From: JAGVSZ01 sp019137045
GTDB taxonomy: Bacteria; Pseudomonadota; Gammaproteobacteria; Burkholderiales; SG8-39
Assembly (NCBI GenBank): GCA_046347635.1
Contig: JAXMFT010000006.1
Location: 62,001 to 126,000 of the forward strand
DNA: 64,000 bases
Direction: 5' to 3'
Shown here: positions 32,405 through 40,597 of the stretch, one piece after another
Position numbering within the stretch: the stretch's first letter is position 1
Layout of the letters: each line of letters opens with the position of its first letter
Program-made: the position numbers and the translations under genes
Notes under the pieces: model-generated
The model's database searches: none
Seen by the model: only the letters and a program-made list of their open reading frames with translations
Told to the model about the DNA's origin: nothing

Positions 32405-33250
32405 ATGGAGAGCCAGAAGCAGCATCCCCGCAGCCTGAGCTTCGAGTTCTTTCCGCCGCGGACGTCGGAAGGGGTGGAGCGGCTGCGCGCGGCGCGCCGC
32501 CAGCTCGGCCAGCTCAGGCCGCGGTTCTTCTCCGTCACCTACGGCGCCGGGGGCTCCACGCGCGACCGCACGCTCGAGACCGTGCTCGAGACGCGCGCCG
32601 AGGGCCACGACGCGGCGCCCCACCTGTCGTGCATCGGGTCCACGCGCGCCGACATCGCGCAGACGCTCGAGCTCTACCGGTCGCACGGCATCCGGCACAT
32701 CGTCGCGCTGCGCGGCGACCTTCCCTCGGGGGCGGCGAGCGCGGGCGAGCTGCGCTACGCGAGCGAGCTGGTCGAGTTCATCCGCGCCACCACCGGCGAC
32801 TGGTTCAGCATCGAGGTCGCCTGCTACCCAGAGGTCCACCCGCAGGCGCGCAGCGCCGCCGACGACCTGCGCCACTTCAAGCGCAAGATCGACGCGGGGG
32901 CGAACGGCGCGATCACGCAGTACTTCTACAACGCGGACGCCTATTTCCGCTTCGTCGAGGAGTGCGAGGCGCTCGGGATCGACGTGCCGATCGTCCCGGG
33001 CGTCATGCCGATCGGCAACTTCAGCCAGCTCGCGCGCTTCTCCGACGCGTGCGGCGCGGAGATCCCGCGCTGGCTGCGCCTCAAGCTGCAGGGCTTCGCC
33101 GACGACACTGCCTCGATCCGCAGCCTGGGGCTGGACGTGGTGACCGACCTGTGCGACCGGCTGCTCGCAGCCGGCGCTCCGGGCCTGCACTTCTACACGA
33201 TGAACCAGGCCGGCCTCACCTCCACGATCTGGCAGCGGCTCGGGCTCTAG
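32405..33250 (+). CDS. metF: 5,10-Methylenetetrahydrofolate reductase
   Basis: FAD enzyme that reduces methylene-THF to methyl-THF, the methyl donor for methionine regeneration. The 281-aa product shows SLSFEFFPPRTSEGVERL at the N-terminus, FFSVTYGAGGSTRDRT, the IVALRGDLP loop, and QYFYNADAYFRFVEECEALGIDVPIVPGVMPI. Length fits bacterial MetF. A GAGGT ribosome site precedes the ATG at 32405; a GTG six bases earlier is possible. It lies 45 bp after ahcY, so expression is probably also under the SAH riboswitch, linking folate methyl supply to SAH level. Confidence 0.96.
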   Translation: MESQKQHPRSLSFEFFPPRTSEGVERLRAARRQLGQLRPRFFSVTYGAGGSTRDRTLETVLETRAEGHDAAPHLSCIGSTRADIAQTLELYRSHGIRHIVALRGDLPSGAASAGELRYASELVEFIRATTGDWFSIEVACYPEVHPQARSAADDLRHFKRKIDAGANGAITQYFYNADAYFRFVEECEALGIDVPIVPGVMPIGNFSQLARFSDACGAEIPRWLRLKLQGFADDTASIRSLGLDVVTDLCDRLLAAGAPGLHFYTMNQAGLTSTIWQRLGL

Positions 33251-33381
33251 CGACTGCGCGGCGCCGGTACGGGCGCGCATCCTGGCGGGGCGCACGCCGG
33301 CGCGTCGCAGTCTCGTCAGTCCCGTGCGCGGCGCACCGTCCGGCCGCGGGTGCGGGCGCGCTGCCGCGGTGCTACCATCGA

Positions 33382-33405
33382 ACGAACACCAACAACACTG
33401 TTCGT
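33382..33405 (+). repeat. 7-bp inverted repeat before the response regulator gene
   Basis: ACGAACA (33382-33388) and TGTTCGT (33399-33405) are perfect complements 10 bp apart, ending 12 bp before the GTG start. The spacing (centre to centre 17 bp) suits a dimeric regulator, perhaps autoregulation; it also overlaps the ribosome-site region. Confidence 0.45.
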
Positions 33406-33416
33406 GCGAGGAAGTC

Positions 33417-34118
33417 GTGAAGATCCTGGTGGTCGACGATCATCCGCTGATCGTCGAGGCGCTGCGCCACGTGCTGCGCCAGCTCGACGGTGAAGTCGAG
33501 GTGTTCGATGCGCGCACGGCGGCCGATGGCCGCGCGCTCGTCGCGGCGCACCCCGATGCGGCGCTCCTGTTGCTCGATCTATCGCTGCCCGACGCCGACG
33601 GAATGACGGTGCTCGATGAGTTGCGCCGCGCGTGTCCCGCCGTCCGGGCCGTCGTGCTCTCGGCCTCCGACCGGCGCGACGACGTCGTGCGCGCCATCGA
33701 TCTCGGCGCGATGGGTTTCATCCCCAAGACGTCGTCGAAACAGCTCATGCTGCAGGCGCTGCGCCTGGTGCTCTCCGGCGGCATCTACGTCCCCGCGACG
33801 GCGCTGGGGTCGTCCGAGGATGCGGAGCTCGACGCCGCGGGGCCCGACCCGACCCGGTCTGCCGGTGCCGCGCCGCTGACCGCCGACGCGGTCGGCCTCA
33901 CCGGGCGCCAGGCGCAGGTGCTCGCGCTCATCCTCCAGGGCAAGTCGAACAAGGCGATCTGCCGCGAGCTCGGCCTGGCGGAGGGGACGGTCAAGATCCA
34001 CGTGGCGGCGATCCTGCGCACGTTGAACGTCAGCACGCGCACGCAGGCGGTCGTCGAAGCGGGCCGGCTCGGCCTGCACCTGGACGGCGACGCGACCGCC
34101 GTGCAGCCGCCGGCCTGA
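33417..34118 (+). CDS. NarL/FixJ-type response regulator (orphan)
   Basis: A 233-aa two-domain regulator. The receiver (1-120) has the acidic pair in VVDDHP, the phospho-acceptor Asp in LLLLDLSLPDADG, the Thr/Ser switch in VVLSAS and Lys in FIPKTSS. A linker of about 30 residues leads to a LuxR-type HTH (LTGRQAQVLALILQGKSNKAICRELGLAEGTVKIHVAAIL). No sensor kinase is adjacent. The start is GTG at 33417, preceded by GAGGA at good spacing; the ORF can extend upstream but that sequence is not homologous. Confidence 0.9.
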   Translation: MKILVVDDHPLIVEALRHVLRQLDGEVEVFDARTAADGRALVAAHPDAALLLLDLSLPDADGMTVLDELRRACPAVRAVVLSASDRRDDVVRAIDLGAMGFIPKTSSKQLMLQALRLVLSGGIYVPATALGSSEDAELDAAGPDPTRSAGAAPLTADAVGLTGRQAQVLALILQGKSNKAICRELGLAEGTVKIHVAAILRTLNVSTRTQAVVEAGRLGLHLDGDATAVQPPA

Positions 34119-34228
34119 AGCACTCCGGGAAGAAGCCTCCCGGCGCCGCACGACTGCGCGGCGCCGGGAATAAACGCGACCGCGGAGTTGCGAGGAGCGA
34201 GAAGCCCCGCGATCGACGAGGAAGCCGG

Positions 34229-34420
34229 CTACCCGGTGCGCGCCGCCGCGGCGACGGCGTTCGCAGCGCGCGGCAGGCAAGCGTCTGCGACCCCCGCCCA
34301 GGCGAGGAGGAGCACGATCACCACGAACCAGAGGGTGGCGCGCATCGCGGCGCCGATGCTGCGCTCCTCGTCCTCCTGGATCCGGCGCGCGGCGGCGCCG
34401 TCGGTTCGAGCATCGGTCAT
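34229..34420 (-). CDS. Small single-pass membrane protein
   Basis: A 63-aa frame: charged N-terminus (TDARTDGAAARRIQEDEERS), one hydrophobic helix (AMRATLWFVVIVLLLAWAGVADA, about 28-50) and a short Ala-rich tail. Nothing links it to a known family. The ribosome site is weak (GGAG 12 nt upstream), so it may be a real small gene or a chance frame; the clean hydrophobic helix after a charged head argues for a gene. It is convergent with the response regulator gene, 110 bp away. Confidence 0.45.
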   Translation of the reverse strand: MTDARTDGAAARRIQEDEERSIGAAMRATLWFVVIVLLLAWAGVADACLPRAANAVAAAARTG

Positions 34421-34793
34421 GATCGGGTGCGCTCCGGGTTGCGGGCGTTGGTGACCTTCGCCCGATCTCAGACCATTCGGGTCGGCCGGACAAGGGCCCT
34501 CATGGGCTAGGCCGAACGACCTAGGAACGGCGGGGCGCGCGCGGCACTCCGCGGCGCGAGCGGCTCGCCGCCGGGGCCGGGTACGGCGCAGGCGCTGGGG
34601 GCCAGGGAACTGGGGACCGATGCCCGAGGGGGGCATCGCGTCGCGATCACGTCGATCACGCTTGGAGTCGCGCGGCGGACGCTCGGTCTGCCGATGGCGC
34701 CGGGCGCGACGCCGGTGCGCACGATCCGCCCGTCGCGCGACTCTCGCCCCAGCCACCGGCCCGCAGCGCCCGCGCGGGCCTGCCGGCGGCGCG
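34421..34793. other. 373-bp stretch with no gene seen
   Basis: No convincing coding frame. It contains a hairpin, GATGCCC (34619-34625) with GGGCATC (34631-34637) around GAGGG, and an adjacent direct repeat CGATCACG at 34644-34651 and 34653-34660. These may be regulatory sites for the flanking small genes; nothing else was recognised. Confidence 0.4.
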
Positions 34794-34946
34794 TCAGCCG
34801 GCGAGTCGCGCCAGGCCGAGAACGATGGCGGCCGCGACGACGCTCGTGGCGAAGCCGCCGGCGAGCGCCTTCACCAGCACGAGCGAGAAATCCGCGAGCA
34901 CGGCCCGCCCGAGGCGTGCGTTGGGTTGAGGCTTGGTGGCGTCCAC
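34794..34946 (-). CDS. Tiny single-pass membrane protein (50 aa)
   Basis: A GTG-started 50-codon gene. Its ribosome site is excellent (AAGGAG 7 nt before the start). The product has a 20-residue polar head (DATKPQPNARLGRAVL), then a hydrophobic stretch to the end (FSLVLVKALAGGFATSVVAA and LGLARLAG). It could be a small envelope protein; no family was recognised. Third-position GC is high, as in neighbouring genes. It is one of two possible tiny membrane genes on this strand next to the orphan response regulator. Confidence 0.6.
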   Translation of the reverse strand: MDATKPQPNARLGRAVLADFSLVLVKALAGGFATSVVAAAIVLGLARLAG

Positions 34947-35120
34947 TCCGGTCTCCTTCCGTCTTTGCGGTCCGTACCCCAGGGCCGCGACGGTTGTATT
35001 CGAGACGACCTTCGTGTCGGGGGCGAGTCGTCAGCGTGGAAGGTTAGCGCCGGATTCTGGCAAGAAAATGGCGGCTGCCGCCGCCGGGTGACGAATTGCC
35101 TGCGCGGGCGCGCGACGGCG

Positions 35121-36041
35121 TCAGCGCCTGGAGCCGTGCGCGCCGTGAACGCCGCGCAAGGCCTCGTCGCGCGCGATCAGGCGCTTCGCGTTCAGGTAGG
35201 TCGGCACCTCGACGAGGATCCCTTCGACTTCGGCCCGGTCGCGACCGGCGGCGCGCGCGGCGTCGAACGCGTCCACGATGCGGCGCGCCCGCGCGATCGC
35301 CTCCGCGTCCGGCGTCAGCACCGCGTTGATCACCGCGACGTGCGCCGGAACCACCGCGCTCTTGGCCCGATACCCGAGCCGCCGGGAATGACGCGCCTCC
35401 GCGCCCGCGCCCTCCGCGTCGCTGAACGTGTACGGCGCGTCGATGGCCACCACCCCAGCCGCGACGCACTCGACCAGGAACCGCTGGCGCACGTACGCGA
35501 GCTCGGCCCCGTCCGGGCCGCGCTCGGCCCCGAGGTCGGCGGCCATGTCCTCCGCGGCGACCAGGCACGCTTTCACGCGCGCGCTCGCCCTGACGATGGC
35601 GCCGGTCGCCACGAGCCCCGCCGCCGTCTCGACGTTGGGCACGATCTCGGTGCTGCCGGTCGGTATCGTGAGCCGCCGCTCGTGGTCGGTGATCGCACGA
35701 TCGAGCTCCACGACCTGCTCGGGAGCGCCGGTCTTGGGCAGCAGCACGGCCGCGGGTCGGGCCTGCATCACCACCCCGAGGTCGTTGCGGCCTTCGGCTG
35801 CGAGCGGATTCACGCGCACCGCGCCCACGAGCCCCGCCTTGCGGCACTTCTCGAGCAACGCGAGGATCATCTCGCGACCGCGCGGCCGGAGCGCGGGTGG
35901 CGTGAAGTCCTCGAGGTCGGGAATCAGCACGTCCGGCGCCGCATCGAGCGCCGCGGCCTGCGCGGCAGCATCGGCGCCCGGGCAGAAGAGCCACGTGCGA
36001 CGCAGGTGCGGCGGGCGTCGCCTGGCGACGGAGTAGGGCAT
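35121..36041 (-). CDS. HpcH/HpaI aldolase/citrate lyase-type (CitE-like) protein
   Basis: A 306-aa TIM-barrel enzyme of the CitE/malyl-CoA lyase superfamily. Landmarks are RRTWLFCPGADAAA, DVLIPDLEDFTPP with acidic metal ligands, the conserved Arg of VRVNPLAAEG, VLLPKTGAPEQV, IPNVETAAGL-like sequence with the catalytic Glu, and AIDAPYTF followed by an acidic residue. Likely substrates are malyl-CoA or similar acyl-CoA thioesters. It stands alone, without the alpha and gamma subunits of citrate lyase. The ATG at 36041 begins just before the first family motif. Confidence 0.82.
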   Translation of the reverse strand: MPYSVARRRPPHLRRTWLFCPGADAAAQAAALDAAPDVLIPDLEDFTPPALRPRGREMILALLEKCRKAGLVGAVRVNPLAAEGRNDLGVVMQARPAAVLLPKTGAPEQVVELDRAITDHERRLTIPTGSTEIVPNVETAAGLVATGAIVRASARVKACLVAAEDMAADLGAERGPDGAELAYVRQRFLVECVAAGVVAIDAPYTFSDAEGAGAEARHSRRLGYRAKSAVVPAHVAVINAVLTPDAEAIARARRIVDAFDAARAAGRDRAEVEGILVEVPTYLNAKRLIARDEALRGVHGAHGSRR

Positions 36042-36280
36042 GGGTGGGGGCTCCGGGGCGCGCGGCCGGTGCGGACCGAGAGCCGGTCGGCGCGCGCATC
36101 CATGATAGTCGGATCTGCATCCTACGACCATGAACCCCCGGCGGAGTTCGCAGCGTGCGCGGCCGAACGGCGCTCGTGTCAGCGTGCAGCGGGCGCGGCT
36201 TGCGCTACGGCGACGTCCGGCGCGTCCGCAATGCCGTCGCAATTCCTCGGTCGGAGCGTGGATGATGCGCAGCGCAGCGG

Positions 36281-37528
36281 TCAGGCGGCTGCGAGCGTCG
36301 CGACGCGGGGACGTCGCTTGCGCCGCGCGCGGTCCTCGCCGCGCAGGATGCGCCGGAGCATGCGCTCCTTGCGGCGGCGCTTCTTGCGCCACAGGCGCGC
36401 CGTCTTGAGCGGCATCCACACCCAGGCCGCGAAGGCGAGCACGAGCGCGGTCGCGAACCAGGGCCAGTACTCGCCGACGAGCCGCCCCAGCGCGCGCCGG
36501 AAATAGCCCTCGTCCGCGCGCGGCCCGCCGCTGCCGGGCTCCGCCGCGCCGGCCGCCCCCGGCCCGGGCGCCGCCGCGTTCCCGAGCGCGGCCTGCTGGA
36601 GACGCGCGATCTGGCGGTACTGCAGCTCCGCCAGCTCGTGGAGACTCTCGATGCTGCGCTCGAGCAGGGCGAGGCGCTCCCGCGTCTCGCTGGAGGCGTT
36701 GTGCGCGGCTGCCGCGTCGTCCGCTGCGGCGGCCGCGTCCGGTCGGGAAAGCTGCAACCGGTCGGCAGCGGCCTGCGCGGCGTGGGCGGCGCGGTGCGCG
36801 GCGACCACCCGGCGAGCCTCGTCGGGCGGGATCGCACGCACCGTGGCCTCGTCGGGCACCGTCAGCACCTGGCCTGCGGAGAGCTGGTTCATGTTGCCGT
36901 CGATGAAGGCACCCGGATTGGCGCGCACGAAAGCAACGAGCGCCTGTTCGAGCGTCGCTCCGGGCATCGCGCGGGCGCCGGCGATCACGGCGAGCGTCTC
37001 TCCCGGCTGCACGCGGTGCTCACCCGCGACCGCGGCGACGGCAGTCGGCCCGGGCGGCGCCACGGCCGGCTCGCCCGGGGCGGACTCGGGCTGCACCGGC
37101 GCGAGCTCGGGCAGGACGGGTGCGGGGCGCGCTTCGCGCGCGCGCCGCTCCTCGAGCAGCACCGGGTATTCGCGCGTCGCCTGCCGCGACGGCGAGCCGA
37201 GCTGCACGAGCAGGCTCATGTACGGCTCCTCGATCGGCTGGCTCGAGGTGACCGTCACCAGGACGCGGCCCTTCGCCCCGCGCGCGATGGTCGCGCGGAG
37301 CGCGCCGAGAACCGGCGGCGGCTCGATGCCCGCGCGCCAGAACTCCTCGATCGAGGCGAGACGGACGGTGAGCGCACGCGCTTCGTGCGCGCCCACGTCG
37401 AGCACCTCGATCTCGGCGCGCAGCGGCTCCCCGACGCCGGAGAGCACGGTCATGCGGCCGAGCTCGGCCGCCGCCGCCGCCGCCGTCGCGAGCGCGAGGG
37501 CAACTCCCAGTGCCGCGAGCCGGACCAT
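36281..37528 (-). CDS. FimV-like protein with LysM-type domain and membrane anchor
   Basis: A 415-aa envelope protein. It has a signal peptide (LGVALALATAAAAAAELG), a FimV-type N-terminal domain (LGRMTVLSGVGEPLRAEIEV, about 28-130), a Pro-rich linker and a LysM-type segment near 175-230 (EHRVQPGETLAVIAG...LSAGQVLTVPD). A coiled coil follows (SSETRERLALLERSIESLHE), then one membrane helix (WPWFATALVLAFAAWVW) and a very basic tail. FimV proteins organise polar structures and type IV pili via peptidoglycan. The acidic TPR cytoplasmic part of Pseudomonas FimV is missing; the tail here is basic. GGAGG ribosome site before ATG at 37528. Confidence 0.8.
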   Translation of the reverse strand: MVRLAALGVALALATAAAAAAELGRMTVLSGVGEPLRAEIEVLDVGAHEARALTVRLASIEEFWRAGIEPPPVLGALRATIARGAKGRVLVTVTSSQPIEEPYMSLLVQLGSPSRQATREYPVLLEERRAREARPAPVLPELAPVQPESAPGEPAVAPPGPTAVAAVAGEHRVQPGETLAVIAGARAMPGATLEQALVAFVRANPGAFIDGNMNQLSAGQVLTVPDEATVRAIPPDEARRVVAAHRAAHAAQAAADRLQLSRPDAAAAADDAAAAHNASSETRERLALLERSIESLHELAELQYRQIARLQQAALGNAAAPGPGAAGAAEPGSGGPRADEGYFRRALGRLVGEYWPWFATALVLAFAAWVWMPLKTARLWRKKRRRKERMLRRILRGEDRARRKRRPRVATLAAA

Positions 37529-37550
37529 GGGCGCCTCCTTCCAGGGCTGT

Positions 37551-37575
37551 GGCGCCACCCGCGCGGGGTGGCGCC
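37551..37575 (-). promoter_or_regulatory. 10-bp hairpin in the likely leader of the FimV-like gene
   Basis: GGCGCCACCC and GGGTGGCGCC are exact complements with a 5-nt loop. On the minus strand a CATAAT box (37584 to 37579) lies just upstream, so the transcript would begin near the hairpin base. It is 22 bp before the start codon and could stabilise or control the message. Confidence 0.5.
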
Positions 37576-37711
37576 GTCATTATGCCATCAGCATAGAAAT
37601 GCGCCACCCGCCCGCGCCGCGGGAGGGCATGGTTATCATCCGGGCGGCCGGCGGGGGACCGTCGCCGCGCGCCGACGCTGTCGGCCCCTCGACGCCCGGG
37701 AGCAAGCATCG

Positions 37712-38425
37712 ATGCGCAAGCGTTTCGCCCGCCGCGAAGACCTCGGCCTCACGCCGGCGGAGTTTCGCGTGCTGCAGCGGCTCGACTCGCCGCGCAAGAT
37801 CCAGGCGTTCCTCGACCGCCTGCCGCAGAATTTCGAGCCGGACGGCGACACGGCGCTGTCGATCCGCGAGGTGCTGCGCCAGCGCCGGGCGCATTGCATC
37901 GAGGGGGCGATGCTCGCCGCCGCGGCGCTCTGGGTCCACGGCGAGCGCCCGTTGCTCCTCGACCTCTCCGCGGTGCGCGACTACGACCACGTGGTCGCGC
38001 TGTTCCGGCGCGACGGGTGCTGGGGCGCGCTCTCCAAGACCAACCACTACCCGCTGCGCTACCGGGACCCGATCTACCGCAGCCTGCGCGAGCTCGCGCT
38101 CAGCTACTTCCACGAGTACGCGAACAAGCGCGGCCAGAAGTCCCTGCGCCGCTACTCGCGCCCGCTCGACCTGCGCACCATCGATCCCCGGCTGTGGGCG
38201 ACGAACGGCAGGAACTGCTGGGAGGTCACCGAGCGACTCGAGGCGCTCCCGCACTACCGGCTGCTGAGCGGCCGGCAGGTCCGCGCGCTGCGCCCGAACG
38301 ACCCGATCGAGCGCCGCGCCTACGCCCTGCGCCATCACCCGCCGCCCGCCGGCGTGCGGCGGCGCTGGGCGGAGAAGAAGGCGCGGCGGCAGGCGTGGAA
38401 CGAGCGCCGCAAGCGCGCGCGATGA
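37712..38425 (+). CDS. Transglutaminase-like protein of unknown function
   Basis: A 237-aa basic, soluble protein. The RRAHCIEGAMLAAAALW segment (Cys near 63) followed by SAVRDYDHVVALFRRDGCWGALSKTNH looks like the Cys-His pair of a transglutaminase/papain-like fold. RAHCIEGA recalls proteins annotated as transglutaminase-like in betaproteobacteria. No signal peptide is seen. The C-terminal 40 residues are extremely Arg/Lys-rich, suggesting nucleic acid or membrane surface contact. Substrate and role are unknown. It is divergent from the FimV-like gene (183 bp) and overlaps the VOC gene by 4 bp. Confidence 0.65.
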   Translation: MRKRFARREDLGLTPAEFRVLQRLDSPRKIQAFLDRLPQNFEPDGDTALSIREVLRQRRAHCIEGAMLAAAALWVHGERPLLLDLSAVRDYDHVVALFRRDGCWGALSKTNHYPLRYRDPIYRSLRELALSYFHEYANKRGQKSLRRYSRPLDLRTIDPRLWATNGRNCWEVTERLEALPHYRLLSGRQVRALRPNDPIERRAYALRHHPPPAGVRRRWAEKKARRQAWNERRKRAR

Positions 38426-38829
38426 TCCGCGTCGTCGACATCGACCACGTCGTCCTGCGGGTGCGCGACCTCGAGCGCATGATCGCCTTCTACCGCGACG
38501 TGCTCGGGTGCCCGGTCGAGTGGCGGCGCGACGACCTCGGCCTGGCGCATCTGCGCGCCGGCCGCGCGCTCATCGATCTCGTTCCGGTCGACGGCCCGCT
38601 CGGTCGCAAGGGCGGCGCGGCGCCCGGGGCGGAGGCGCGCAACGTCGATCACGTATGCCTGCGCGTGGCGCCGTTCGACCCGGCTGCGATCACCGCGCAT
38701 CTCGCGGCGCACGGCGCGCGCATCGGGGAGGTCCGCGCGCGCTACGGCGCGCAGGGCGAGGGCGTCTCGATCTACCTCTGGGACCCCGAGGACAACCTCC
38801 TCGAGCTGAAGGGCGAGCGCGCCGCCTGA
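38422..38829 (+). CDS. VOC (glyoxalase) family protein
   Basis: A 135-aa single vicinal-oxygen-chelate domain made of two beta-alpha-beta-beta-beta modules. Metal-ligand positions are His in IDHVVLRVRDLERM (residue 8), His in VDHVCLRV (near 75) and Glu in DNLLELKG (near 129). Such proteins act as glyoxalases, dioxygenases or resistance proteins; no substrate can be named. The start overlaps the upstream gene's stop (ATGA), so they are co-translated. Confidence 0.88.
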   Translation: MIRVVDIDHVVLRVRDLERMIAFYRDVLGCPVEWRRDDLGLAHLRAGRALIDLVPVDGPLGRKGGAAPGAEARNVDHVCLRVAPFDPAAITAHLAAHGARIGEVRARYGAQGEGVSIYLWDPEDNLLELKGERAA

Positions 38830-38844
38830 GGCGGGGCCGCGGCG

Positions 38845-39591
38845 CTACTTGGCGCTGCCGCCGATCTCGCGCTGAAGCGCCTCGATCTCGCGGTTGCGCG
38901 CGTCGATCCGCTCCTGCAGTTCGCGCATCGTCCGCTCGAGATCCTTGACCCGGTTCTCGGCCGCATCCACCTCGGACGCCTTGGGCGCCGCGCGCGCGCG
39001 CTTGGCGGCGGCCTTTTCCTTCGGCTCCGCGGGCGCGGCGACCTTCTCCTTCGCCCTGGGTGCGGGCTTTGCCCCGGCGGGCGGCTTCGCCGGGACGGTG
39101 CGCGCCGCGGGAGCCGGCGCGGACGGTGTCGTGGACGCCGACGCGGCTGGCGGGGCAGACGCCGGCGTCTCGACCTTCGCGACCGCCTGGTCGGGCGGAT
39201 CGACGTTGAACGCGTACTGCCGCACCATGCGCCCGCCGTTCCAGGCGAGCTCGATGATCACGTTGACCGCCGGCCGCTCGACCGGAACGGTGGAGCGGAG
39301 CCGCACGACCGGGCTGCCGTCGCCGCCGCGCGCCACCGCGGCGCGCAGCACCTCCAGCGGCGGCGACGGGGTGACGCCGAAGCGCTCGAACACGCCGATC
39401 GGGACGATCTGCGCGGAGAGCGAATCGCGCGCCGGGGCGGGGACGCCGGTCACCTCGATCTCCGCGTCGAGCGGTTCGCCGAGCCGCGAGAGCAGCGCGA
39501 GCCGGCCGAGGCTCTGCGCGCTCGCGGCGAGCGGCCCCAGCAGGAGCACGGTCGCCGCGGCCACCTGTGCGAAGCGAAGGACGAGGCCCAT
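38845..39591 (-). CDS. Second FimV N-terminal-domain protein
   Basis: A 248-aa exported protein with a signal peptide (FAQVAAATVLLLGPLAASAQ) and a FimV N-terminal domain (LGRLALLSRLGEPLDAEIEV to about 125). An Ala/Pro/Lys-rich flexible region follows, with a C-terminal coiled coil (ENRVKDLERTMRELQERIDARNREIE). It shares its first 100 residues' pattern with the protein encoded at 36281-37528 but has no LysM and no membrane helix. Role is likely periplasmic scaffolding. It converges on the VOC gene with a 15-bp gap. Confidence 0.78.
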   Translation of the reverse strand: MGLVLRFAQVAAATVLLLGPLAASAQSLGRLALLSRLGEPLDAEIEVTGVPAPARDSLSAQIVPIGVFERFGVTPSPPLEVLRAAVARGGDGSPVVRLRSTVPVERPAVNVIIELAWNGGRMVRQYAFNVDPPDQAVAKVETPASAPPAASASTTPSAPAPAARTVPAKPPAGAKPAPRAKEKVAAPAEPKEKAAAKRARAAPKASEVDAAENRVKDLERTMRELQERIDARNREIEALQREIGGSAK

Positions 39592-39655
39592 CGGGCGCGA
39601 TTATTTCAGAACCGCCGCGTCGTGTTCGCGAAAAATTGCACGAGGGCCGCCGGGG

Positions 39656-40528
39656 TCAGCGCTTGCCGGTGAGCTGGAAGAGCATCACCGCCCCCACGAC
39701 CGTGACCGCGCCGAGGACCTGGGGGGGAGTGAGCGCCTCGCCGAGCGCGGCCCACGCGAGGGTCGCGACGATCACCGGCTCCAGGTTGAGGACGACCGTC
39801 GCCTGCACCGGACCGAGCATGGGCAGGAGCAGGAAGAAGCCGATGATGCCGGCGGCGTAGAAGACCGCGAGCCCGGCGAGCCCGAGGGCGCCCGCGCCGG
39901 CCGGGGGCAGCCCGACCGCGGCCGTCGCCGCCGCGACCGCGACGAAGATCGTCGCCGCCGTCGCCAGCATGAAGAAGGTGCGCAGCGGCGCGCCCAGGCC
40001 GGGCGCGAGGCGCTGGGAGAGCACGACGGCCGCGGTGAACGCGACCGACGCGCCGAGCGCCGCGGCGATCCCGAGCGGATGCACCGGCTGGAGGCTGACG
40101 CCGAGCACGAGGGCGAGCCCGACGAAAGCCGCGAGCAGCGTCGCCGCGAGCCGCCACGAGAAGCGCTCGCTCCCGAGCAGGATCGAGGCGAGCCCGGTGA
40201 AGAAGGGGTAGGTGTAGAAGACGAGCAGCGCGATCGTGACCGGCAGCAGCGCGACCGCGACCTGGATCATCGCCGTCTGGCCGGCGATCAGCACGCCGAG
40301 CAGGAGCGTGCGCGGGAACTCGCGCGGGAGCGGGAGAACCGGGGTGCGCTGCAGACGCAGCAGCGCGAGCAGGAGCGCCGCCGCCAGCAGCGAGCGCGCG
40401 GTCGCGGCGGTCAGCACGCTCACGCCGTGCGTGAACGCGACGCGCGCGCACACGTGGCCCGCGCCCAGGCTCGCGGCGACGCCGAACAGGCCGAGGAGCG
40501 GCAAGAGCGCGCGGGAGGAGGCGGGCAC
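39656..40528 (-). CDS. EamA/DMT-superfamily transporter
   Basis: A 290-aa integral membrane protein with about ten helices arranged as two EamA repeats (first half ending LALVLGVSLQPVHPLG, second beginning IAAALGASVAFTAAVVLSQRL). Such permeases export or import small metabolites and amino acids; substrate cannot be predicted. The second-half signature PVQATVVLNLEPVIVATLAWAALGE is typical. The gene stands alone, 64 bp from the FimV-like gene and 69 bp from msrB, both on the same strand. Confidence 0.88.
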   Translation of the reverse strand: MPASSRALLPLLGLFGVAASLGAGHVCARVAFTHGVSVLTAATARSLLAAALLLALLRLQRTPVLPLPREFPRTLLLGVLIAGQTAMIQVAVALLPVTIALLVFYTYPFFTGLASILLGSERFSWRLAATLLAAFVGLALVLGVSLQPVHPLGIAAALGASVAFTAAVVLSQRLAPGLGAPLRTFFMLATAATIFVAVAAATAAVGLPPAGAGALGLAGLAVFYAAGIIGFFLLLPMLGPVQATVVLNLEPVIVATLAWAALGEALTPPQVLGAVTVVGAVMLFQLTGKR

Positions 40529-40597
40529 GAGCGGGCGGCGCGGCGCGTGGCGAAGCGCGCGATTATGCCGCAGGCGATCCGGCGCGCCTGCCCGGTC

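Noticed and set aside
30932..33295. 787-codon minus-strand frame opposite ahcY and metF
   Set aside because: Shadow of two certain genes; no protein-like composition.
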